This document shows, in pieces, positions 1 to 11,768 of a stretch of DNA of 64,000 nucleotides (position 1 is its first letter; each line of letters opens with the position of its first letter). This stretch comes from Heliopora coerulea (Eukaryota; Cnidaria; Anthozoa; Scleralcyonacea; Helioporidae). The translations under genes and the position numbers were made by a program. The stretch is from positions 62,001 through 126,000 of the forward strand of contig JASJOG010000284.1 of assembly GCA_030142905.1 (NCBI GenBank). The letters run 5' to 3'. The notes below the pieces were generated by a model, which was not told where the DNA came from, ran no database searches, and saw only the letters and a list, made by a program, of their open reading frames with translations.

Positions 1-816
1 AACCGTTGGAAGGTCGCGGGAGCATTGGTCAGACCGAAGGGCATGCGGTTGAACTCGAACAACCCGAAAGGGGTTGTCATCGCCGTTTTAGGTTTATTTT
101 TCTCCGCCATACCAACTTGGAGATAACCACTCTGGAGATCTAGAGAGTAGAACCAACGTGCGCCTTGGAGAGTTTCGAGTGTGTCTGAGATTTGTGGAAG
201 AGGGTAGACATCCCTGATGGTTTTGGCGTTTATCATTCGGAAATCGAAGCAAACTCTCAGGTTACCGTCTTCTTACTTACTAATACCACTGGTGACGCAT
301 ATGGACTCTTTGATTCGCTGATCACTCCGGACAATAGCATCTTCTCCACTGCTTCTTTGAACTTGTCCAATTGCCCTGGTGGTACTCTTCTGTAGGGTTC
401 CCTTGATGGGACATCATCGATCAAGTGTATCTCGTTTTCAACCGCTTCAGCACAGGCAAGGTCGTTTTGGTCTCTTGCGAACACGTGTGACATTTTCTTT
501 AGCAACCCAAATGTTCTTTCCTTTTGTTCTGTATTGAGTGGTGTGTCGCTCAAGTCAAATAAACTAATGAGGTCATCTCCTTCCTCGGAAACGGTACCAT
601 TCTCGTGTCGGTTAGTAAATCGTATTTGTGATTGGATAAACTGGTAATCTCGTTTCCATTTAGATGAAATATTGGCAGTTTCAATGAATCTTTGTCCCGC
701 AACTGGTTGACACTCATCCATCCAACTCGACCAAGTTAAGTTACCCGTTGTCCAAACACTAAGGTCACGTTCACAGTTTGTACCATCCAATAGGATACCT
801 TGAAGTTTGTATAGAT
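1..816 (-). pseudogene. Ty3/Gypsy pol fragment (reverse transcriptase N-terminal part)
   Basis: Read on the minus strand, this is the linker before the reverse transcriptase and the first RT blocks of a Gypsy-type polyprotein. It shows EIHLIDDVPSREPYRRVPP, then SPYASPVVLVSKK. After a one-base deletion near 271 the frame resumes with the FDFRMIN block, a YSLDLQSGY block (SxLDLxSGY is the first catalytic-aspartate motif) and FGLFEFNRMPFGLTNAP. The window edge cuts the gene before the YxDD box. Upstream codons continue beyond the inserted hAT element at 4347 for about 45 bases. The frameshift and the insertion make it a dead copy. Family-level assignment is secure; the clade is not. Confidence 0.9.
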
Positions 817-989
817 CAGTAGTTCTCAAACTTTTCAAAAAATTTTACGTGGCGGCCTCCTTACTATTTTTTTATGATTCGCGGTCCCCTTACAAAACTA
901 AGGACAATCAACATAATCAAAATGTTATATGGTAAACAATTATTTATTTCAAAAACAGCAAATCTCAGTCATCAATTTTACAGTACAGT

Positions 990-2785
990 TCAATGAGATG
1001 GGTGCACCTGCTTGACTTTTAATAGTTCTTCTACGTTGGGCTGTGTTTTGGACAGTGCAACTCTCATGTCATGAGTCACATCCAATCTGTTTCGGGATTT
1101 TGTTTTGATGGCAAGTAGAGTTGAAAACGCAGTCTCACACGCATAGGTGGTTGTTAATGGAATCAGCACTCTTAGAGCCATCTTTCCTACATCGGGAAAT
1201 GACTGCGCCATTTCAATCCAAAAGTCACTGCAACACATTTCACGGAAAACTTGTTTTGCACTCCCATCATTCACCAAATCAATAAACTGTTCTTCGATTA
1301 AGTTGTCTTCTGAAGGCAGATCGCTAACAGAGAGTGCAAACGGATTGTTGATAAAACGATAGTACTTTTCAAATTCCTGTAGATCGGGAAAGTACCGAGA
1401 AATTTCCTCGCCAAGAATTGAAACATGGTGCTTCATCACATCAAGGATATCGTCATCGACGTGAAGTTCGTTTTCATCAAGCAATGTGTTTAGCTGGGGA
1501 AATGGCGCAAAGTTCTTGCTATCTAGCTTGGAATGCCACAGTGCAAGCTTCATTTTAAAAGCAGTCAATTTTCAATGAGAGTGGAGCACGGTGATCTCTT
1601 TTCCTTGCAGCGCCAGATTGACGGAATTCACGGATTCGAATATGTCCACCAAAAATTACAGGCACATCAGAAAACGGTCATTGGAGAATTTTTGTGCGTG
1701 CCTGGTTTAGCGTCTTGCAGAAATTCGTGTATTTCTTTTCGTAGTACGAAAACACTCTTCAATACTTTCCCCTTTAAAAGCCATCTCACGTGTGAGTGCA
1801 ACAAAAGAGTTTCGAATTCGGAATCATTTTCTTTGCATAACTCAGCAAACAAACGAGAGTTGAGTGCGTTCGCTTTAATAAAATTCACTGCTTTGATCAC
1901 ATCATTCAGAACATTTTTCAACTCATCAGGCATAGTTTTTGCCATCAGTGCTTGACGATGAATTGTGCAGTGTGTACCAATAGCTTCTGGGGACTTTTCC
2001 TTTACTAATGTTTGAAAACCGGAACGGCAACCAAGCATCGCCGGAGCACCATCTGTGCACACGCCAATAACATGCTCCCAATTGATACTATGCACCTCAA
2101 AAAATCTGTCCACTTTGTTAAATATTTCCCTTGCGGTTGTTTTGGTGCTGAGGGTTTCACAAAACAAGAATTCGTCTTCCAGGTGCTTGTCATGTGCATA
2201 ACGTACATAGACGCAAAGTTGGGCTAAGTTGGCGACATCAATCGTTTCATCAAGCTGGATCGCAAAAAAGCCAAAAATTGAATTTTGGATCTTCGACACC
2301 ACCTGGGACAGAATGTTATCAGACAACTCAGTTATTCGCCTGCTAACAGTATCGTTTGACAGGGAGATATGCTTCAGCTTCTGAAGTTCAGGACTTCCTA
2401 GCACATTCGAGATGATGTCTTTACAGCAAGGCAATATCAACTGTTCTCCAATGTTGTGGGGTTTTTTGGCGGCAGCTATTCTCCTTGAAACCTCGTAGGA
2501 GGCTTTCAGACCAGCATTAACGTCCTGCGAAAACATTCGTGAGTCATCAAGTCTGGATTTGATCAATCTTTCGGCTTGGCGTTTGAAGAAGTTCACATCT
2601 TTATTTGTTGAACTGGGATGCTTTGTTTCCAAGTGTCTTTTCAATTTGCTGGGCTTTAGGGAAGTAGATGCCAACACCTCGGTGCACAAAACACACTGCG
2701 GTTTATCTTCTCCACCAGGCTTTATCACAGTAAAACCGAATTTCAAATATGAATCGTCATATCTCATTTTCGTTTTTGGAGGCAT
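990..2785 (-). pseudogene. hAT transposase, ZBED5/FAM200-like, broken
   Basis: The start is taken at MPPKTKMRYDD (2785), the usual opening of this family, rather than the longer frame from 2857. A BED-type zinc finger follows at about residues 31-56 (CVLC ... HLETKH). The RNase H-like core shows LDETID and CTDGAPAMLG, and the C-terminal hAT dimerisation region shows CETAFSTLLAIKTKSRNRL. The first frame runs to 1667. Near 1640-1670 a deletion removes part of the insertion domain and shifts the frame. The recovered frame (FESVNSVNLALQGKEITVLH) then meets a TGA near 1572 before the last 192 codons. In the living family this protein excises and integrates hAT DNA in the nucleus; this copy cannot. 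Confidence 0.92.
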
Positions 2786-3382
2786 TAGGAAAGCAAAGAC
2801 GGAACGTAATATGATGTTGTCATAGACCTGTTGGATATTACGTAATGGACAGTTCACGTGTTAGCTCTGTGAATAATTTCGCGACAGCCACGTGAACAAC
2901 CGCATGGAAAAAAAAGCTTTAAGAGTAAAAATAAAGTGTGTTAACAAAAAACCTGTGACTTGTTCAGGATACGTTCCCTGGGGTAAGGGAAATTCTGAAT
3001 AGACCAGAGTATATCTGAGGTTCTCTACTGAAGTGGAGAAACGCTAGCACAATTTGATCAGTATTTTGTGACTTTATTAGGCTGAGTTAGCAACTCTGAA
3101 CTCAAATGAACTAGTTTACAAGCGGGCTTCTATTTATACGAGGTTTAGGACATTTTTAGAACATTACTACTTGTTATTTATAGGATAATACATGAGTTTA
3201 TTGCCGAGTATTCTACGTGAATAAATTAGCGTAATTCACTAATACGAAACTAGGAGGGACGAGTCATTGACAGGTACAAAACAGATAATAGCGTAACTCG
3301 TTACAATATGATGAATGTTTAACATTGTCAAATGGCATGTTTGGCACTGAATTGGCAAAGCGGCATTGCCGGTCATACAATG

Positions 3383-4214
3383 GTTACGTTTTCACTAGGA
3401 CATTTTAGACGAGTTTAACATTGAAAGTCCCGAAGTACAGTGAAAACAGCCTAAGAAAAGTTAGGCAAGTTAAAAACGCGGAGTGTTTTCACTTGGAAAA
3501 ATGTCGTAAAAATACCGGAAATCACGTCCAAGTTAGACGACCTAGCAAGATGGTCTAACTTGGTCAAGTAAACACAGCAGCCAATCACGCGTCCTTCATG
3601 ACAGATGTGTGACAGATTTTCCACATGTCTTTATTACTTTGAGCTTGTTGAACTCGAAACACTCGTACCACGATGACAGAGGACAACTTTGATAATCATA
3701 ACATTTACTTTTACGGCGCTACGCACTCTAGTACTCCCTTAAATTTCAGGCAAATATCAATTATTCAAATTTACGTTCGGTCAATCTCAATTTTATAGAC
3801 CTATTGTTAATTTCTTTTTAATTTTAGAAATTGTTTCACTATTCCACCACCGATGTCGCTTAACTCACCGACGATTTTGCTCTCGGTTCAATAAGAAAGC
3901 AACAAGACTTGCTCTTCGTCTGCGTTGTAAAGATTGAAATCGAAGATTGCGTAGAAATTTACCATGCTTTCGAAAAAATACGGCAATGATCAAGAGAAGT
4001 GTTGTAAACACTACTTCTTCTCCGGCCATGATTATTTTAAATTGCGCGCGATTTTGTGACGTTGGCTATGTGCCCCTGTCACTCAAATAAACACCTCAAC
4101 TTACCTAACATTTACAGTGAAAACAGTAGTCAAGTTAAGCTAGTCTAAAGTTGGTCTGTAAACAAACACCTAAAGGAATGTTAGGCTAGTAAAATGTCCT
4201 AGTGAAAACGCACC
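3383..4214. mobile_element. MITE nested in the hAT element
   Basis: Inverted termini read GTTACGTTTTCACTAGGAC on the left and, on the complementary strand, GTGCGTTTTCACTAGGAC on the right, continuing into ACATTTTA on both sides. Direct repeats CAATG at 3378-3382 and 4215-4219 are a candidate 5-bp target duplication. No coding frame is seen. The motif TTTTCACT recurs inside. The parent superfamily is not determined. Confidence 0.65.
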
Positions 4215-4387
4215 CAATGTGTTCTAAATGCCCAAGAACCATAACTAAAATTTAAAAACTCAGCATCCTTGTCGCGGTCTCCTTAAAACTGCTTCACGGT
4301 CCCCTAGGGGACCGCGAACCCCAGTTTGAGAACCAATGGTATAGATACTCCATTTTATTCTGCTTCCGTGTGATTTGGAGTATTCCC

Positions 4388-4640
4388 TTACAAAAAGTTC
4401 ACATATGAAAATAGTATTTCATATGTGAATCGTTTCAATTCCATTTGTTAAATGAAAGTTTCATACATGTATGCTAAATTCATTTTCATTAGTGAATGTT
4501 CCATTTTACATATGAGGTACATATTTTATATACATTAATTTCACATGTAAAATTTTGAAGCAATTCTTTCCACGTATAAATTAGGCATTTCACATTTGAA
4601 AATGTTCAGGTTTCATATGTGAAATGAAACTTTCATGTTC
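4388..4640. repeat. Field of TTTCATATGTGAAA-type palindromes
   Basis: Many imperfect copies of a short palindrome, TTTCATATGTGAAA and relatives such as TTCACATATGAAA, occur in both directions here and again at 5075-5140. They lie directly on both sides of element E1. They are not a simple tandem array, because spacing varies. Function unknown. Confidence 0.6.
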
Positions 4641-4660
4641 TTAATACGCCTCAAGCTGTT

Positions 4661-4725
4661 CTTACGGGAATCGAACCCGTAGCCTGATCGTAGGTGAGAT
4701 GGTCGAACCATTGAGCTACACAGAC
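4661..4725 (-). other. tRNA-like module, left arm of E1
   Basis: On the minus strand the module has a D-arm-like A box (TAGCTCAATGGTT) and a perfect B box (GGTTCGATTCC). The acceptor 3' part is truncated compared with the right arm. The anticodon arm does not pair well. It is a tRNA-derived sequence, not a working tRNA gene. Confidence 0.65.
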
Positions 4726-4917
4726 TCAGATGGTGAGCGAAGTTTACATATATGAACTGGTTCGTATAGATGGTAGACTTATGTACTGCCAGTCTGTAAG
4801 TCTCGATAGGTCGTCTGTTATTTTAGTGTTAATCAATGATGTAATTGCGATAGCTTAGTAGTTATAATGCTCTTAATACAAACCAGTTCATAAATATAAC
4901 CTTCGCTCACCATCTGA

Positions 4918-4990
4918 GTCTGTGTAGCTCAATGGTTAGAGCATCTCACCGGCGGTCAAAAGGTTATGGGGTTCGATTCCTGTCAGGGAC
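4918..4990 (+). other. tRNA-like module, right arm of E1
   Basis: This 73-nt module has the A box TAGCTCAATGG and the B box GGTTCGATTCC. Its ends GTCTGTG and CAGGGAC pair at six of seven positions if G-U pairs are allowed. The D arm GCTC/GAGC is intact; the anticodon arm is degenerate and U33 is absent. Internal RNA polymerase III promoter boxes are therefore present and would fire outward from the palindrome centre. Confidence 0.7.
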
Positions 4991-5149
4991 TCAGAAAGAT
5001 TTTCTGAGAGAATAGTTTGAGAGCGTGCGTATTAAGAACATTATAACTACCAAGCTAGCACGATTACATCGTTGTAAATCTCATATATGAAAATGTTCCA
5101 ATTCCATATGTTTTTCACACGTGAAAAGACATGTGAAATTTTAGTGAGG

Positions 5150-8100
5150 GTTGCGCACTTGGATGTGTTCAGTTGGAGTTCAGCGTGTGAGGAACAGGTT
5201 TCAAAGTTCGAAATTACCGATGTAAAAGCAATTTGTTTTTAAGACTGGGGCACACAGTGCAAAAGCATTGTTGGATGAAAGCCTGGATGGTTTTGATGAC
5301 TAAATTTACGGACAACACCCAGTAAACTATAGGTTGTGTGAAAGTCTAACACTAAACGTATCCTAATCTTTTTATGTGTACTTTAACGCTTCCTTAATTC
5401 TAATGCTGACGTTTCCCGTAGCCTTAAAATCTCCTCCTCATCTATGTTATTTAGTAATGCCAGTAAAATTTAATGCATTGATCTAACCGTGTTTCACCGG
5501 CAAATTTTCACCGACTACTGAAACTGCCTGGTTACAAAGTTTCAGAATTTATCACGTCGTTAAAGGGTGAATAATTGGACCCACCAGGCCGTATCATTTG
5601 GCCGTCTTCCAGCTCCAGAATCCTACATAATTACGCATTCTGATTGGCTTACATGTGATTTGTCTTGCGTTCGAACTAAACTTACCTGTAAAAAGTCAAA
5701 ACCTTCAAAATAATTATTTTTCCCTGAGCAAAATACAGTTCTCCTGTCTTATAAACAACATACATGTATACTGTATCTTTAGGCATTTTAAACAAGCGAT
5801 CCTGAAAATTTTCGAAACACTACGCTATAAAAGCTTGGTGAAGTTTATCAACACATCAGGAAAGCTAAATAAGCCGCTGAGAGCGACGAAAACAGAAAGC
5901 TAAAGAATATTATGGTTTGGTATAATTACACAGGTGATTATCGAAAACCCCACGTAATGATTGGCCAGAAAATTACTTCAAAACCCTCGATATTTACCTA
6001 CAGGTGAATATAACAGTGAAGGAACAGAAGCAAAAATAGCGGCGACCTTTGAATAGGCTAACAAAGAGTTTTTAAAACTGTTCCTTCTCTACTTTCTTTC
6101 ACATAATTCCCTGTCCAATTCTACTAAGACAATTATTCGCCTCAGATTCAGCGAATAATGTTGAATAATCCCCTCTTCTACTCGGCGATAATTCAACAAT
6201 ATTCACTTTGCCCTGAGGTGAATAATTGTTTAATACTTAAAGTCATTCGTAGTTTATCCAAAAAGTTAGTTGATGTCTACTTGCACAGGAAATGAATCTT
6301 ACTGTTATATACCAAAGACTTTTTATTCCCAAAATGAAATTTCATGGGCAGAATTGTGGTCAGCTATATTTAAAGAAACTCATTATATCCTTCAATAGTG
6401 AGAAACGTTGCAAACACCTGCTCTGAGGTAAGCAGCGAACACATATTTGTTCAGGTGAATTCACAAATTGTTAAAAGGTAATTGTAAGCGTATGGTAAAA
6501 CAGGGGTTCGTTTGGTTAAAATAAGATTTTTATCTAAAGAGTAATACTTTTACGTATTTTCAAAGCTCTTTTCATGCTGGATCTCGTAGTACCTTAGCTA
6601 TAAGGAAATGTAATATAGAGACCATTTAGTGTCCTGGGAAGATTTCTTAAACGGCGGTATTTCGATAATGGAAAGTCCTTGATATATAACAAAATTTTTA
6701 TTGATTTTTACTATTGGAAATACTGAGTCTTAGGATCGATCTCAGTCAGGCTACAATGTCTTATTCCAGAGCTAAAGCCCTCAGGCAACATTGAAACCTA
6801 CGGTAGTGTTCTGGGAAAGAACATTTAATATCACCAGACGTCCTTTCTCGTATCCAGTTAATGCATGATTGCAGTAACTGTTGGGCTGGTGCAGTTCATA
6901 CACAGCGATGTGTTATGTCAATAAAGTTGCGATTAAAGTCGTTTACATACGTCACTATGTTGACGATCTCACAATTAACGGCGAAAAATTGGATTAAATA
7001 AGTTTTCCAACAAAAACATTGGACCATTTTATTTTCTATGAACTTGTTTTGATGAGTGGTCAACCGAGCCAACAGTAACTCACCAGACTAACTTTGTTTT
7101 CCTTTGTGCGTGTGGATGTGTAGATGTATATGAACTTTATCCACCCATTCATGAGGTCGTATTTGACACTGACGCCGTCAATATTACTCGGACTATATTT
7201 AATGTACGCAAGTTAATCTTCGTGAAAAATCAAAGATTCTTAACGCTGTTTCGAATTATCTCAGACCATTTTTCCATCAAACGTTCTTCTCAAACAATGT
7301 ATTGTCGGATAAAAGAACTTGAAATGTGATGGTCGGATTCCGTCTTTTTTCCCCACTTTTTCCCATTTTGTTGATCTCACTCATTTAGGTTTAGATTATG
7401 AACTCGTTAACTTACGCCGTGGAAAACATCGATTTGTAACGGAACGCGCATAAATGTAAGCTGTATCGGCACAGCTTATGTTGACACTAATGTTGCATCA
7501 ACTAGTATCAAGATCAAAAACTGAATTTTTCCAAATCTAACAACAATCTTCAAATACACCTTTAAGCATTTTAAATCATTTCGGTGGTGTTATGGCAACG
7601 TGAGGACAGTTTCCATCATGCCCATAACTGTTATCAATCAAACAAGATAAACTCCTAGTATTATAAAGGCTTAAGAATATCTATGGTGAGATTTTTTTTT
7701 TTTTGATGTCGGAAATTTTGATCAATTTAGTTTGGTCTTATTTCGACACTAAACTTTTCCTTTAGAATAAAAACTTACGAAGATTTCCGTAATATTGCGG
7801 GTCGAATACCCTTCCGGAACAGGTCACCGGAGAAATGCGCGAGCAAACGGTTCAACTATGTACAGTGCATGCTTAATTAAACCACCGAAAACCATTAAAA
7901 AGATAACTTGATGGGCGAACGAAAGCATAACTGCAGGCACAGAACTTAACTATTACTCACTATTGCATCTTTTTTAACACAATTCGTCTTGGAGGGGGTT
8001 TCTTCGCATGAATTCAAAGGAATTCCAGTTCATCAGAGCGTAACGAAGTCGAACGGGAATTATTTTTACGAAAACATGTTCTTCCCAAGAGAAATGCGTA

Positions 8101-9028
8101 AGTGGCCAATAAGATACTTCGAAACGTGACTTAGTTTTTACTTTCACCTTGGATTGTCTGTTAAAATCAGTTTTCCGCACGATTTATCTCCATAAGATAA
8201 TAGGGCACTTGCACTAAGTCACTATTCCTCAATCCTGGCAAAACATCAGGTATGAAATTATTTCCGAAGATAACGCATACAAGGCAACGTTTTAAGTAAC
8301 TGACTGGAGCTCGGATCTTTAAAATTTGCATTTATTAAGAGAAATAGGTTTGATTTTAGCTAGCCACGTGACCTTTTATCCATGTCAAAAAATCTCTTTA
8401 TAGAGAAAACTCCTGCAATCAAACGACAAGAAACTAATGAGAGAGTTTTAATTTTGTTTACACGAACGTTTGGAAGGAATGAGGAATGTTTAGCATGATA
8501 AAAGTATATTTTGTTTTTGGTCCCCATGTTGCATAACAAAATTCATTTCATCCAGTATGGCGACCAAAAGCAAAACATATTTTATCTTGCTTATGATTCA
8601 TCATTTAAGTCATATTTTAACACGAACAACATTAAAATGTCTCTCTACCTGCTTCTTTAGCTTAAAGTATAAAATCTGCGTTTAAACTGCATTCTCTCTT
8701 GATTTAGATACTTATTCGTTTCATGCGACCACAAACAAACGTGATCCATTTATCTCAGCAAATGCAAAGTTGTGAAAACCAAAATTCCAGAGTTTGACTT
8801 AAATTACCTCTGTGTATGCGTTGTCTGCGTTATTGATTTCACATCGTCTACTTTACGAGAGTTAAGGTCAAGTGACCTGTTAGTATAAGCAGTCCATTGA
8901 GTGACGACATCAAAGAAAGAAATTTTAAGAGCGGAACATTAAGAATAAAGAACCGAAATAAACCATACTAAGACTAACAAATTCAACAAAATCTCCCCAC
9001 AAAAACCTGGCGGCAAAATCAAATTGTC
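5150..9028. other. AT-rich stretch without recognisable genes
   Basis: Nearly 4 kb holds only short frames without recognisable domains or coding bias (for example 5655-5903 and 7974-8180). Apart from the MITE-like hairpin at 6129-6231, nothing could be assigned. It may be intergenic DNA or intron. Confidence 0.6.
6129..6231. repeat. MITE-like hairpin
   Basis: ACAATTATTCGCCTCAG at the left is mirrored by CTGAGGTGAATAATTGTT at the right. The inner parts (GAATAATGTTGAATAAT and ATAATTCAACAATATTC) also mirror, giving arms of about 45 bp around a short loop. This is a compact foldback sequence without coding capacity. Confidence 0.55.
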
Positions 9029-9320
9029 TTTAAAGGGGAACTCCAGCCAAAATACAAGTTGAGCTCATATGAAAGAGTACACCAAGTTTGGTTGGGTCCT
9101 GAAGTATGTTTGCGTAGTTTTCTTAGTTAAGGAGAAAATGGCCCGCAATGATGTGAAAATTAGCGAATGCCGACACCATGTTTACTCTTTCTCGTGCAGA
9201 CGTGGATTTCAGTGGCTATGCCCATTTTGACGTCACTGAGTGCTACTAGCCAAATAGCGCGAAATTAAAACTTTACTGTTACATGTGAATATTCGATTAG
9301 ATTTGCTGTAACTGTGTAAA

Positions 9321-11595
9321 ATGCCTCACGGTATGGTCCCGATGTGCACTAATGGATGGCGCAAAACAAAGGGTAAGGAAATAATCTATCATAGGCTTTG
9401 TAATGGCCCGCTAAAAAGCGTTTGGTTGCAAAATATTCGCCGTGACAACCCGGGCAGACCAAGTAACTCTTTCGTTTGTAGCGCGCATTTTACGGAGGAT
9501 TTCATTAATCCATCAACTGAAATTTCCGGTCACAAAACCTCTAAAAAGCTGAAACGCACAGCAGTGCCAACGTTATTTTTATTTCCGACGACAAGAAACG
9601 AGAAAACTGGTCGCCAGTCAAGCCGAAGGTAAATTAAAGCAAAAGCAAAGGTAAACAATAGTCAAGCAACCATTACTTTGGTTTATTTCAAACAACGCAA
9701 AATATTGGTAATCAGTAATAAGTCTAATTCTATTTATCCCTATTAAGGTGGTTGAAGAGGAAACTAAAAATGATGTCTACGAGTATACTTGCGATGAAAT
9801 TGAAAAGTCGTCCCCGATAGTAATATATGATGTTGTTGACAAAAACAGTTGTATGAAGGTGCAGTAATCCGTCTGGAATGTGCCTTCACAAATCAATGAC
9901 AATGCTGTAATAGGATAATCAGCAGTGACTACCCCTACAATTAAAACATTTAGGAGCATGGCGACGCACACAGATCCTAAGATGTTTCTGCTTACACAGA
10001 CAAGCATCAAGATTAAATAGGAAGATATCATGTTAGTCAGACATGTTGAAGATCACAATTGTGCTCAAGGGCCCCAAAATAATCCTTTCCAAGGTGATGC
10101 AGAAGAGCAAAACAATGGCAATAAAAAAATGTCAGGACTCGGTAAATCTCATTACCAAATGTTAGAACTAGTCAAAGAGCAGTGAGAGATAAATGAAGAA
10201 GAAAAAGAAATTGCAGGAAATACTGTGGATGCAGTTTATTGCATCTGATCTACAAAGTAGATCAGATGATTTGGGATCTGATGGTGATGATTTGAACCAA
10301 TCTAATGAAAAAAATGTAATTGTTTTTGAAAGTCAATTGAACAAACTATTCTTGTTTTGCCAACAATGTGGAAGCATTGTCATTGAAAAACAAAACTTAC
10401 TCAAGGAAGCATGATTAAAATAACAACCACTTGTTTAAATGGGAATTCTAATGAGTGGCATTCACAGCCAACTGCCAATGGAACAGCTATAGGTAATTTA
10501 CTAATTCCAGCTGCCATTCTTTCTACTGGCAACACATTTCAACATATGGGTGACTTTGCCAAGTACTTTATTGTGCAATTTGTGAGTGCTTTTCACTATT
10601 ACTCCATACAAAACAGCCATTTATTTCTTGTTGTCCATCACACTTGGAAAGCTGAGCAAGGAAAACTTATTCAACAGTTGCAACAACTTGCCAGCGTAGA
10701 TCTTTGTGGAGATGGGCGGTCAGATAGCCCTGGCCATTGTGCAAAGTATGGAACTTACACAATGATGGATGAGACTTCATCAAGAATTGTGGAGTTCAAC
10801 ATCGTGCAAGTTACTGAGGTTTCACCATCAAATGCAATGGAGAATGAGGGTTGCAAACGGACACTGAATTCTCTTTTCTCAACTAACGTTCCAATTCGAT
10901 GCCTCACAACTGACAGGCACTCCACAATCACGGCAAGGATGAAGAGTGAGTATTCACAAATCAAACATCAATATGATGTGCGGCATTTAAGCAGATGTGT
11001 AACGAAGAAGCTGAGTAAAAAGGCTAAGAAAAGAGATTGTGTTAAGCTGATGAGAAGGGTGCAATCTTTTTCAAACCATTTGTGGTGGAGTGTTTCTACT
11101 TGTAATGGAGATGCTGCAATGCTTGTAGAAAAGTGGATTTCCATTCTTCATCATATTGTGACTTAACACCAATGGGAAGGGCATCAGCTCTTCAAGGCAT
11201 GTGGGCATAATACAATGATAAAAAGAGAAGCAAAGAGCATTAAGTGGCTTAAATCTGGTTCACCTGCACACATAGATTTAGAAGAGCTTGTAAAGAACCA
11301 AAGATCTGATTAAAGATCTGGCAAAAGTTACAAAATTTCACCATACTGAGAGTTATAGCAACACCATTCCCTCATGCATAAATATGTTCCAAAACGTGAA
11401 CATTTTAGTTATAATGAAATCGTAGCTCAAACACAACTTGCAATACCTGACCACAACCATAATGTTGACAGAGGTCAGGCAATAGTAAAATGTGGCCCTA
11501 ACAAAGGTGAGAAACGATTTAAAATTTCATGTCCAAAGCAGCGTAAAAACTGGGCGGCCAAGGCAATCAGAGATACAAAATCTCATAGTTAAATT
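9321..11595 (+). pseudogene. Kolobok THAP-domain transposase, fragmented
   Basis: The first exon (9321 to about 9628) encodes a THAP zinc finger: an early Cys in MCTNGW, a later CSAHF pair and the family-ending AVPTLF, about 85 residues in all. A GTAAAT donor follows at 9629. The catalytic half lies at 10411-11166, with GDGRSDSPGHCAKYGTYTMMD, TTDRHSTI and NHLWWSVSTCNGD. The C-terminal part resumes at 11374 with HKYVPKREHFSYNEI and DHNHNVDRGQA. Stops and frameshifts separate the pieces (for example TAA near 9865, 11164 and 11310). The intact protein would bind the long termini through THAP and cut at TTAA. The intron-exon model between 9628 and 10411 is uncertain. Confidence 0.85.
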
Positions 11596-11768
11596 GAAAC
11601 GATGATGGATAAGGTTATCTCCATTGGCCAAGGGCAGACATTCGACTCAAGCTAAATGCAAAGCACCAATTCCACGACCAGCAAAAGAAGTAGTAATTCA
11701 ACAGCACTAATCAAGAATGTCAGAAAACAAAAAATTAAAAAAATAATGTAAAACTTACCTGAATACAA

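Larger units (their letters stand above)
817..4338 (-). mobile_element. hAT transposon, ZBED5-like, complete with 8-bp TSD
   Basis: The left end begins CAGTAGTTCTCAAAC and the right end, read inward, begins CATTGGTTCTCAAAC. Both resemble the CAGNGGTTCTCAA termini typical of hAT elements. The element is flanked by perfect 8-bp direct repeats GTATAGAT at 809-816 and 4339-4346, the size expected for hAT insertion. It sits inside the Gypsy frame, whose coding sequence resumes across the duplicated target. The transposase lies at 990-2785. The rest, 2786-4338, is non-coding and contains a nested MITE. Confidence 0.93.
4633..5041. mobile_element. E1: palindromic element with two head-to-head tRNA-like modules
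   Basis: The left end reads TGTTCTTAATACG and the right end CGTATTAAGAACA. Inside, a tRNA-like module on the minus strand (4661-4725) faces one on the plus strand (4918-4990). They are joined by mirrored linkers ending in the cassette CGCTCACCATCTGAGTC. Outside the right module lies the palindrome CTCAGAAAGATTTTCTGAG. The central loop is about 130 bp, and part of it (around 4834-4880) recurs inverted just beyond the right end, so the structure is nested. Elements E2 and E3 share this architecture. Confidence 0.75.

Noticed and set aside
1533..1955. Plus-strand frame of 140 codons and similar frames over transposases
   Set aside because: Shadows of the minus-strand hAT transposase without recognisable domains.
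4661..4990. Genuine tRNA genes in E1 (and likewise in E2 and E3)
   Set aside because: Anticodon stems are mispaired, U33 is absent, acceptor stems are imperfect, and all occur as mirrored pairs within repeats. They are tRNA-derived modules.
5655..5903. Small gene of 82 codons
   Set aside because: No domain, no coding bias, AT-rich context and no splice or promoter support.
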